A DNA stretch of 64,000 bases from Mitsuaria sp. WAJ17 (GTDB lineage Bacteria > Pseudomonadota > Gammaproteobacteria > Burkholderiales > Burkholderiaceae_C), in NCBI RefSeq assembly GCF_014174515.1, contig NZ_JACJUG010000003.1, forward strand, positions 233,959-297,958. The letters run 5' to 3'. Position 1 is the stretch's first letter. The number at the start of each line of letters is the position of its first letter. Position numbers and translations under genes: made by a program. Under the pieces are notes generated by a model, which saw only the letters and a list, made by a program, of their open reading frames with translations, searched no databases and had not been told where the DNA came from. Below, one piece after another: positions 34,074 to 41,179 of this stretch.

Positions 34074-34343
34074 ATGCCCCGCATCGTCTTTACGCCCCAG
34101 CTGCGGCGATTCATCGAGGCGCCCGAGTTCGAGGCCACGGCCCTGGTCCTGCGCGAGGCGCTGGAGCAGGCCTTTGCCGCCCATGGCCTGCTGCGGGGCT
34201 ATGTGCTGGACGACCAGGGCCATCTGCGGGCCAATGTGGTGATCTATATCGACGGGCGCGTGGTGCATGATCGCCAGCGGCTGGACCACGCCCTGCGGCC
34301 GGCCTCTGTCGTCCACGTGCTGCAGGCCTTGTCCGGCGGCTGA
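34074..34343 (+). CDS. MoaD/ThiS-like ubiquitin-fold protein
   Basis: An 89-residue protein that ends in Gly-Gly (VLQALSGG), as sulfur-carrier proteins do when activated by an E1-like enzyme. The sequence (IVFTPQLRRFI at the start, VVIYIDGRVV in the middle, ASVVHVLQALSGG at the end) fits the beta-grasp fold. It lies 32 bases before a BNR-repeat protein, a pairing I recall from other proteobacteria. No E1/MoeB or MoaE partner is nearby, so its acceptor is unknown. The ribosome site is weak. Confidence 0.8.
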   Translation: MPRIVFTPQLRRFIEAPEFEATALVLREALEQAFAAHGLLRGYVLDDQGHLRANVVIYIDGRVVHDRQRLDHALRPASVVHVLQALSGG

Positions 34344-34375
34344 GACCGCCGCCCATCTTCCGAAAGGAGCCTCGC

Positions 34376-35476
34376 ATGAGTCTGCAAGCCTGGATCGCCA
34401 CCCGCAAGGGGCTCTTTGAACTGCGCCACGAAGGCGCCCGTGGCTGGCAGGTGGCGGGCACCAGCTTTCTGGGGGACCCGGTCAGCATGGTGTTGCCGCG
34501 CGGTGCCGGGGCGCATGCGGGGGCCCATGCCGGGCGCATGCTGGCCGGCCTGAACCTGGGCCACTTCGGCGTCAAGGTGCAGGCCTCTGACGACGGGGGC
34601 AAGACCTGGCACGAGTTGCCGGCCCCCGCCTATCCGCCGCAGCCTGAAGGGGCGCCCGGGCCGGCATGGAAGCTGGTTCAGATCTGGTCCATGGAGCGCG
34701 ACGGCCAGCGCCTCTGGTGCGGCACCAATCCCGGCGGCCTGTTCCGCAGCGACGACGGCGGCGCCAGCTGGGCGCTGCAGCACGGGCTGTGGGACCGCCC
34801 CGAGCGCCTCGAGTGGTTCGGCGGCGGCTACGACACACCGGGCATCCATTCCATCTGCCCCCACCCACTGGTGCCCGACGAGTTGCTGCTGGGCATCAGC
34901 TGCGGCGGCGTCTGGCATTCACAGGATGCCGCTGAGCACTGGGAGCTGCTGGGCGAGGGCCTGGCGGCCGATTACATGCCGCCGGAGCTGCAGGGCGCGC
35001 TGAACACGCAGGATCCGCACCGCATCGTTCGCTGCGCGGCGCAGCCGGAGGTGCTGTGGTGCCAGCATCACTGCGGCATCTGGCGCAGCACGGACAACGG
35101 CCGGCTGTGGCAGCGCCTGCAGGGCCCGGTGTCCAGCTTCGGCTTCGCGGTGGCCGCCCACCCCACGGACGCTGGCACGGCCTGGTTCGTGCCTGCCATC
35201 AAGGACCAGTGCCGAGTGCCCGTCGATGGCGCCCTTTGCGTGCAGCGCACCCGTGACGGCGGTCAGAGCTTCGAGGTGCTGCGCGCCGGCCTGCCGCAGG
35301 CGGGCTGCTATGACCTCGTCTACCGTCACGGCCTGGCCGTCGATGCCAGCGGGCAGCACCTGCTGATGGGCAGCACGACCGGCGGCCTCTGGGCCAGCGA
35401 CGATGGCGGCGACCATTGGCAAGACCTGACCCTGCGGCTGCCGCCCATCTACGCCGTGCGATTCGAGGGCTGCTGA
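34376..35476 (+). CDS. BNR/YCF48-type beta-propeller protein (sialidase-like fold)
   Basis: A 366-residue protein with repeated Asp-box motifs: SDDGGKTWHEL near residue 63, RSDDGGASWAL near 125, TDNGRLWQRL near 240, TRDGGQSFEVL near 297 and ASDDGGDHWQDL near 340. These mark a beta-propeller like sialidases and the photosystem II factor YCF48. It has no signal peptide and no obvious sialidase catalytic arginine triad, so enzyme activity is doubtful. It is encoded just after the MoaD-like protein with a clear GAAAGGAG ribosome site, so the two probably form an operon. Confidence 0.85.
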   Translation: MSLQAWIATRKGLFELRHEGARGWQVAGTSFLGDPVSMVLPRGAGAHAGAHAGRMLAGLNLGHFGVKVQASDDGGKTWHELPAPAYPPQPEGAPGPAWKLVQIWSMERDGQRLWCGTNPGGLFRSDDGGASWALQHGLWDRPERLEWFGGGYDTPGIHSICPHPLVPDELLLGISCGGVWHSQDAAEHWELLGEGLAADYMPPELQGALNTQDPHRIVRCAAQPEVLWCQHHCGIWRSTDNGRLWQRLQGPVSSFGFAVAAHPTDAGTAWFVPAIKDQCRVPVDGALCVQRTRDGGQSFEVLRAGLPQAGCYDLVYRHGLAVDASGQHLLMGSTTGGLWASDDGGDHWQDLTLRLPPIYAVRFEGC

Positions 35477-35483
35477 ATCGCCG

Positions 35484-35494
35484 CCCCCCCCCCC
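35484..35494 (+). repeat. Run of 11 cytosines before the CocE/NonD gene
   Basis: An uninterrupted C11 tract sits 22 bases upstream of the hydrolase start codon, between it and the BNR gene. Tracts of this length can vary by slippage and could change the promoter or leader spacing. Confidence 0.6.
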
Positions 35495-35516
35495 ATTTTC
35501 TCAACCTTCCCCGACG

Positions 35517-37463
35517 ATGCTTGTGAAGCGAACTGCTCCGATCTCCTGCGCCGTGGCGCTCCTGGGACTGTCCCTGCAGGCCCTGGCCCAGACGCCACCC
35601 GCCGCCCCGCCCGGCCCGCCGCCCTACGAGTTCAAGGCCCACTACACCAAGTACGAGTTCCGCGTGCCGGTGCGCGACGGTAAGAAGCTCTTCACGGTGG
35701 TTTACGTGCCCAAGGAGGCCGAGTCCTCGGGCAAGCGCTACCCCTTCCTGATGACCCGCACGCCCTACAGCTGCGGGCCCTATGGCGTGGACCGCTACGG
35801 CAGCCGCTTCGCGCCCTCCGAGGACTTCCTCAAGGCCGGCTACATCTTCGTCTGTCAGGACGTGCGCGGGCGCTTCATGTCCGAGGGCGTCTACCAGGAG
35901 ATGGCACCCATCAAGGCGGGCAAGGGCCCCAAGGACGCCGACGCCAGCACCGACATGCACGACACCGTGCAGTGGCTGCTGGACCATGTAAAGGGCCACA
36001 ACGGCAAGCTGGGCATCTGGGGCATCTCCTACCCGGGCTTTTACACGTCCACTGCCATCATCGATTCGCACCCGGCCATCAAGGCGGCGTCGCCCCAGGC
36101 GCCCATCGCCGACTACTTCCACCGCGACGACGGCTACCACGGCGGCGCCGTGATGCTGGCCCACAACTACGGCTTCCTGACCGGCTTCAAGCCCCAGGAC
36201 AACCCCACGGTGGAGCCCAAGCGCTGGGCCAGCTTCGACTACAACAGCAAGGACGCCTACGACTACTTCCTGAAGCTCGGCAACCTGGACAACATCGCCA
36301 AGTCCATCGGCAAGGAGCGCAACCCCTACTTCGACGAGCTGATCGAGAACGACCGCTACAACGACTACTGGAAGGCCCGCTCCGTCGGCCCGCACCTGAA
36401 GAACATCAAGGCCGCCGTGCTGACGGTGGGCGGCTGGTTCGATGCCGAAGATCTGGCCGGCGCCCTGGCCACCTACCAGTTCATCGAGAAGCAGAACCCC
36501 GGCATCAACAATGCCCTGGTGATGGGCCCCTGGGTGCATGGCGGCTGGGTACGCAACGTGGGCAAGGGCCTGGGAGCGGTCGATTTCGGCAGCAAGACCA
36601 GCGAGCACTTCCAGAAGCAGATCCTTCTGCCCTTCTTCGAGCAGCACCTGCGCGGGGGCAGCGATGCCAAGCTGCCAGAGGCCAGCATCTTCGAGACGGG
36701 CACCAATGTCTGGCGCCAGTACAGCGCCTGGCCGCCGGCCGAGGCCAAGCCGCGCAGCCTCTACCTGCAGGCCGGCGGCAAGCTGAGCTGGACGCCTCCG
36801 GCTGCCGGCAAGGCTGAGTCCGACAGCTACATCAGCGACCCCAACAAGCCCGTGCCCTTCATCGGCTACACGGCTCTGGGCATGCCGCAGGAGTACATGG
36901 TGGCGGACCAGCGCTTCGCCGCGACGCGCCCCGATGTGCTGGTCTACCAGACCGAGGTGCTGGAGGAGGACCTGACCGTGGCCGGTCCGGTGAGCCCGCG
37001 GCTCTTCGTGTCCACCACGGGCACGGATGCGGACTGGGTGGTCAAGCTGATCGATGTCTATCCGCCGGACCTCGGCGACGAGCCGCTGCGCAACCGCGAG
37101 CAGATTGCCGACGTGCCGCCGCCCCCGGGCTTTCAGCTGGGCGGCTACCAGCAGCTGGTGCGTGGCGACCCGCTGCGTGGCCGCTTCCGCAAGAGCTTCG
37201 AGAAGCCCGAGGCCATGGTGCCAGGGCAGGTGGAGGAGATCCGCTTTGACATCCCCGACGTGGCCCACACTTTCCGCCGCGGGCACCGCATCATGGTGCA
37301 GATCCAGAGCTCCTGGTTCCCGCTGATCGACCGCAACCCGCAGAGTTTCGTGACGATCCGCAGCGCCAGGCCGGAAGACTTCAAAGCCGCGACGCACAAG
37401 GTCTTCCACTGGAAGGAACAGCCCTCGGCCGTGCAGCTGCGGGTGATCGACAACGGGCGGTGA
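35517..37463 (+). CDS. Secreted CocE/NonD-family serine hydrolase
   Basis: A 648-residue protein with a signal peptide (KRTAPISCAVALLGLSLQALAQ, residues 4-25). The alpha/beta-hydrolase domain has the nucleophile elbow GISYPGFY (Ser near residue 172), the aspartate region VGGWFDAED and the histidine region MGPWVHGGW. The C-terminal jelly-roll domain ends with RRGHRIMVQIQSSWFPL. This is the X-Pro dipeptidyl-peptidase/cocaine-esterase layout. In this periplasmic or exported form it probably cleaves acyl or peptide bonds of an unknown substrate, such as cephalosporin esters or peptides. Downstream, a 119-base gap leads to the effector-like pair. Confidence 0.93.
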   Translation: MLVKRTAPISCAVALLGLSLQALAQTPPAAPPGPPPYEFKAHYTKYEFRVPVRDGKKLFTVVYVPKEAESSGKRYPFLMTRTPYSCGPYGVDRYGSRFAPSEDFLKAGYIFVCQDVRGRFMSEGVYQEMAPIKAGKGPKDADASTDMHDTVQWLLDHVKGHNGKLGIWGISYPGFYTSTAIIDSHPAIKAASPQAPIADYFHRDDGYHGGAVMLAHNYGFLTGFKPQDNPTVEPKRWASFDYNSKDAYDYFLKLGNLDNIAKSIGKERNPYFDELIENDRYNDYWKARSVGPHLKNIKAAVLTVGGWFDAEDLAGALATYQFIEKQNPGINNALVMGPWVHGGWVRNVGKGLGAVDFGSKTSEHFQKQILLPFFEQHLRGGSDAKLPEASIFETGTNVWRQYSAWPPAEAKPRSLYLQAGGKLSWTPPAAGKAESDSYISDPNKPVPFIGYTALGMPQEYMVADQRFAATRPDVLVYQTEVLEEDLTVAGPVSPRLFVSTTGTDADWVVKLIDVYPPDLGDEPLRNREQIADVPPPPGFQLGGYQQLVRGDPLRGRFRKSFEKPEAMVPGQVEEIRFDIPDVAHTFRRGHRIMVQIQSSWFPLIDRNPQSFVTIRSARPEDFKAATHKVFHWKEQPSAVQLRVIDNGR

Positions 37464-37582
37464 GCGAGGGCGCGTGGCTGGGCCCGCGTTCGCGCCTGCC
37501 TCCAGCGAAAATTCAGCACTTTGCTGATGGACAGTGGCTCCCTTCGTCCCTAGTCTCCGAGGCACTGCAAGGAGCCCAGGGC

Positions 37583-38407
37583 ATGAAGCAGCATCAGGTG
37601 GATCTACAGCGCGCCGGCGCCTCGCCGGCATCTCAGGCCGGCGAGCGGGGCCAGGGCGATCCCGGCTGGGTTCAGACGAGCCGCCAGCAGTTGCAAAGGC
37701 GGGTCGTGCAGGGCCTGCAGTCCGGACCCCGGCAACAGGCGCAGGTCCGGCAACTGGCCACCGCGAGTCCGGCCGGTGCACGTCCGGTTCTGCAGGCGAG
37801 GTGGAGCTTCAACCGCGATCTGGCGGAGCTGAAGGGGGAGGTGCTGTACTTCGATGCAGACCGCATGCTCACCTACGACCCGGAGACCCGGACCCTGGCG
37901 TCGTTGACCGGCGGTGGCGGCAGGGTCTTGAGCGAGGAGGCCCACGCGACACTGATGGACGAGATCCGCAGCGATGTGCGCGCCGAGGACGACGCGGAAC
38001 TGCGGCACCTGGGCTTCTCCGAGGAAGACATCCGGGCGCTCGAAGAGCAGGGGGCGGCCAATGCCCTGGACCTTGAGGGCAGCGGCGGTGACGAGTCCGA
38101 AGACGACTCGTCCGACGAGAAGGACGGCGGCGCCTACTTTCGCGAGGTCAGCGGCAAGGTGCGCGACAAGATCTCGGACTCGACGGCCAGGGACATGCAC
38201 AGCGGCAAGCAGAAGGGGCTGAACCGTTGGCTTCGCGCCGTGAGCGGGCGAAAGAACCCCGATCTGGGCATCCTGGGCAGTTCGGTCTACGTTCGCCTGA
38301 ACCAGATCGACAACGACGACGCGGCCCGGAAGCTGGCGGAGGCGGTCCAGGCGGTGCTGATCAAGGACAAGTCCGGGCACTACTACGGCTATGTCACCGA
38401 TATCTGA
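37583..38407 (+). CDS. Effector-like protein of unknown function with N-terminal PRQQAQ motif
   Basis: A 274-residue protein I do not recognise as a whole. The N-terminus is Gln/Arg/Ala/Pro-rich with LQSGPRQQAQVRQL at residues 45-58, a motif I associate with proteins of the extracellular contractile-injection/DUF4157 type. A central part (EVLYFDADRMLTYDPETRTL, 86-105) is followed by an acidic linker (EGSGGDESEDDSSDEKDG, 165-182). The C-terminal part (SSVYVRLNQIDNDDAARKL to GYVTDI) may be globular. There is no signal peptide. I used the ATG at 37583, preceded by AAGGAG. The next gene, 21 bases on, shares the motif, and the two are probably co-transcribed. Confidence 0.7.
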   Translation: MKQHQVDLQRAGASPASQAGERGQGDPGWVQTSRQQLQRRVVQGLQSGPRQQAQVRQLATASPAGARPVLQARWSFNRDLAELKGEVLYFDADRMLTYDPETRTLASLTGGGGRVLSEEAHATLMDEIRSDVRAEDDAELRHLGFSEEDIRALEEQGAANALDLEGSGGDESEDDSSDEKDGGAYFREVSGKVRDKISDSTARDMHSGKQKGLNRWLRAVSGRKNPDLGILGSSVYVRLNQIDNDDAARKLAEAVQAVLIKDKSGHYYGYVTDI

Positions 38408-38428
38408 GGCCGCAAGGCGGGAGCGGGT

Positions 38429-39883
38429 ATGAGGACAGGCCAGGACGCTGTGCAGGCGCTGCCGGCGAGACAGCCTGCAGGCCTGGCCCGACGGCCTGGC
38501 GCCGGCCTCGCGCCATGGGCGCCGCGGCAGCAGGCTGAGCGCGACAGGCTGTCGCGGCTGCAGGAGGGTGACAGGCTTCCCCTGCAGATGCATCGGCTGG
38601 CCAGCCTGCGCGCCCCCGTGGATCCCGATGCGGACGTCGTGCAGTGCAGCCACCACATCACCGGCGCGGCGGCCGCGCTGTTGAACTCGGACCGCCAGCC
38701 CGTGCGCAACTTTCCTGCCGGCTACAGCCTGTGGGTCATTCGGACGGAGGGCGAATATGCCCGGGTGGCGGAGTATTCGGGGCAGGACCAGGACGAAGAA
38801 GAGGACGAAGAAGAGGACGAGGAAGAGGACGAGGAAGAGGACGAGGACGCGAAGGACAAAGAGGGCGAGCAAGCACGTGACGGGAAGGAGGGGGTGGAGG
38901 ACGACGGGGAAGGGGACGCAGAAGCGCCGGATGACGTGGACGACGACGCCATCGGCCTCGTGCGCCTTGACCAGCTGCTGAGCCAGCCCGCACCCCATTG
39001 GCCTGAGCGCGGTGCGGCGCCGCGGCACTGGACCCAGGCGCCGGGCCCCCTGGTGGGAAGCAAGGGGCCACGCATGAGGGATGTACACCAGGGCAACCTG
39101 AACGACTGCTTCCTGCTCGCCCCGATGGCCGCCCTGGCCGCCACGCCGCGAGGCAAGCAGCTGATCCCGCAGATCATCAAGGAGCTGGACGACGGCCGCA
39201 TCAGCGCCAGCTTCGCCGAGCTCAATGACGACAACACCATCGGTGCGCGTGAGGAAACGATCGTGGACCGCTGGCTGCCCAGCGACAAGGACGGCGGTCT
39301 GCTCTACAACCGCCCCCAGCACAGCCCGCCCCAGTCGCTGCCGACCTGGGCCTCCCTGCTCGAGAAGGCCTATGCGCAGTGGGACCCTGACGGCTATGCC
39401 GGCCTGGACATGCAAGCCGCCTCGCGCGCCATCGCCCACTTGACCGGTCAGGAGCCCGAATCCCTGGCCTGGGATACCGAGTCAGACAGCGCGCTGGAAG
39501 ACCTGGCGGATGCCTGGGCGCAAGACACCTTCCGCCAGGAGGACCTGGAAGACCGTGCGGCTGAGGGCGAGCTGGAGGACGGAGAGATCGGGCCCCGGGC
39601 CGCCAAGGACATCGATGCCGACCAACTGCACGCCCTGCTGCGGGCCGCCCGGCTGGACCCGAATGCCATGCTCGTGGCTGAGAGCCGCAACGAGAAAGGG
39701 GACCACGTCGTCTTCCTCGACAAGGAGAAGGACGTGCGGGACTCGCATGTCTATGTGATCCAGGATGTCTGCAAGGACCATAGCCTGATCCTGTGGGACC
39801 CCGTCGTGAGCGGCACCGTGCGGATCAAGATCGACAAGTTCCGTCGGCTGTTCAGCCGCGTGCTGCGGACCTCGCTGCCCTAG
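38429..39883 (+). CDS. Calpain-family (C2) cysteine protease, probable effector
   Basis: A 484-residue protein. The N-terminus has WAPRQQAERDRLSRLQ (30-45), like the preceding protein. Residues 117-175 are a very acidic linker with a DEEE repeat. The calpain domain starts at about 215: DVHQGNLNDCFLLAPMAALA gives the oxyanion Gln221 and catalytic Cys227, TWASLLEKAYAQW (307-319) is the strongly conserved calpain helix, and DSHVYVIQDV gives His440. The last catalytic position, normally Asn in a NPW motif, reads LWDP with Asp457. There is no signal peptide or membrane segment. It probably acts as an exported toxin or effector. No immunity protein is obvious. Confidence 0.8.
   Translation: MRTGQDAVQALPARQPAGLARRPGAGLAPWAPRQQAERDRLSRLQEGDRLPLQMHRLASLRAPVDPDADVVQCSHHITGAAAALLNSDRQPVRNFPAGYSLWVIRTEGEYARVAEYSGQDQDEEEDEEEDEEEDEEEDEDAKDKEGEQARDGKEGVEDDGEGDAEAPDDVDDDAIGLVRLDQLLSQPAPHWPERGAAPRHWTQAPGPLVGSKGPRMRDVHQGNLNDCFLLAPMAALAATPRGKQLIPQIIKELDDGRISASFAELNDDNTIGAREETIVDRWLPSDKDGGLLYNRPQHSPPQSLPTWASLLEKAYAQWDPDGYAGLDMQAASRAIAHLTGQEPESLAWDTESDSALEDLADAWAQDTFRQEDLEDRAAEGELEDGEIGPRAAKDIDADQLHALLRAARLDPNAMLVAESRNEKGDHVVFLDKEKDVRDSHVYVIQDVCKDHSLILWDPVVSGTVRIKIDKFRRLFSRVLRTSLP
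38792..38839 (+). repeat. Four 12-base tandem repeats in the acidic linker
   Basis: Four copies of GACGARGAAGAG (two with A and two with G at the variable base) encode Asp-Glu-Glu-Glu units. The unit is a multiple of three, so copy-number change would alter linker length without a frameshift. Confidence 0.85.
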
Positions 39884-39943
39884 GGCGGGCTGAGCCTGCG
39901 CTCGGGCATCCGCCACAGCGGGCGAGCAGGCGCCGCACCACGG

Positions 39944-40711
39944 TCAGCGCTGTGCCAGCTCAGCGAACGCCGGCCTGGCGTCCAGGTGCCAGCGCCAGTC
40001 GCCCCTTTGCTCCAGGGCCGTCCACTCGGCCCCAGGCGGCGCCTGGAGATCCAGGATCTGCCCGGTGTGCGGATGGCGCAGGCTCAGCGTCCAGGCATGC
40101 AGCCACAGGCGTTGCAGGCCCAGGAAATTGGCCACCGCCCGGTTGTGTGCGCCCTTGCCATGTGTGGCATCGCCGACCAGCGGGTGGGCGATGTGCTTGA
40201 AGTGCCGGCGGATCTGGTGCCGGCGGCCACTGCGGGGGGCGGCTTCGACCAGGGCGTAGCGGCTCTGCGGGAAGCGCCCGTCCACACTGAAGGGCCAGGC
40301 CACGCGCGCCAGGCAGCAGTAGTCGGTGCGGGCCTCGAGCAAGACCTGACCCTGCGAAGGCCGCTCCGGATCGCGTGCCAGCGGGTGGTCGATGGTGCCG
40401 GCGTCCGCGGGCCAGCCGCGCACCAGGGCCAGGTAGCGCTTGCGCGGCTCGCCCAGCTCGAAGGACTGGCCCAGGCGTGAGGCGGTGTCGGCGTCCAGCG
40501 CGAACACGAGCAGGCCCGAGGTGCCCTTGTCCAGACGGTGGGCGGGCCAGACGGGGCGGCCCAGTTGGTCACGCAGCATCTGCAGGGCGAAGCGCTCCTC
40601 ATGGGCGTCCAGCGCTGTGCGGTGCACCAGCAGGCCGGCGGGCTTGTCGATGACGGCCAGGTGCTCGTCGAGGTACAGCAGTTGCAGCGCTGCGTCGGGT
40701 GCCTCGCTCAA
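39944..40711 (-). CDS. truC: tRNA pseudouridine(65) synthase TruC-like
   Basis: A 255-residue RluA-family pseudouridine synthase. The active-site segment PAHRLDKGTSGLLVFA holds the catalytic Asp. VIDKPAGLLVHRTALDAHE near the start and GRRHQIRRHFKHIAHPLVGD near the end are typical of TruC, which modifies U65 of tRNA-Ile and tRNA-Asp. The start is most likely the TTG at 40711, overlapping the stop of the upstream gene as TTGA with GGAG 7 bases before it. The frame upstream of this lies inside that gene. No other ATG fits the family start. Confidence 0.85.
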   Translation of the reverse strand: MSEAPDAALQLLYLDEHLAVIDKPAGLLVHRTALDAHEERFALQMLRDQLGRPVWPAHRLDKGTSGLLVFALDADTASRLGQSFELGEPRKRYLALVRGWPADAGTIDHPLARDPERPSQGQVLLEARTDYCCLARVAWPFSVDGRFPQSRYALVEAAPRSGRRHQIRRHFKHIAHPLVGDATHGKGAHNRAVANFLGLQRLWLHAWTLSLRHPHTGQILDLQAPPGAEWTALEQRGDWRWHLDARPAFAELAQR

Positions 40712-41124
40712 CGAAGGTCTCCGTCCAGGTAGTGCCACTGCCCGCCCAGGCGGACGAAGCGGCTGGTCTCGTGCAGGCGAAAGGCGCGGCCGCCCACCTT
40801 GGAGCGGGCGACGAACTCTACCGTGGCGTGGTCCGCGTCTTGCTGGGCGCGGGCCTTGATCTGCAGGCCCAGCCACTTGAGACCGGCCTCGTTAGGCGCC
40901 AGCGTGGCGGGGCGGGTGTCGGGGTGCCAGGTGGCACGCAGGTAGGCCAGCAGATCCAGGACGTAGGCGCTGTACCGGGAGCGCATCAGGGCCTCGGCGT
41001 CAGGCGCATCCCACCGCCCGGTACCTGCAAAGCGCTGGTGCAGGGCGCCGCAGCAGGCGGCATAGGGCAGGGGGCGGGCCTGGGGGGCGGTACGGCCGCA
41101 GGGGCAGGGAGAGGCGTCGAGCAT
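40708..41124 (-). CDS. YchJ-family SEC-C zinc-binding protein
   Basis: A 138-residue protein. It opens with a CPCG zinc motif (DASPCPCGR) followed by YAACCGALH. The central RSRYSAYVL and DLLAYLRATWHP, then VEFVARSK and HETSRFVRLGGQWHYLDGD, match the UPF0225/YchJ family. The fold resembles NTF2 with a zinc-binding N-terminus, and the function is not established. It is translationally coupled to truC by a 4-base overlap. Confidence 0.88.
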   Translation of the reverse strand: MLDASPCPCGRTAPQARPLPYAACCGALHQRFAGTGRWDAPDAEALMRSRYSAYVLDLLAYLRATWHPDTRPATLAPNEAGLKWLGLQIKARAQQDADHATVEFVARSKVGGRAFRLHETSRFVRLGGQWHYLDGDLR

Positions 41125-41179
41125 GGCGGCATCATGCCAGCTGACAGAGGCTGTCCGGAGGCCTCTCTAAAATGCGCGG

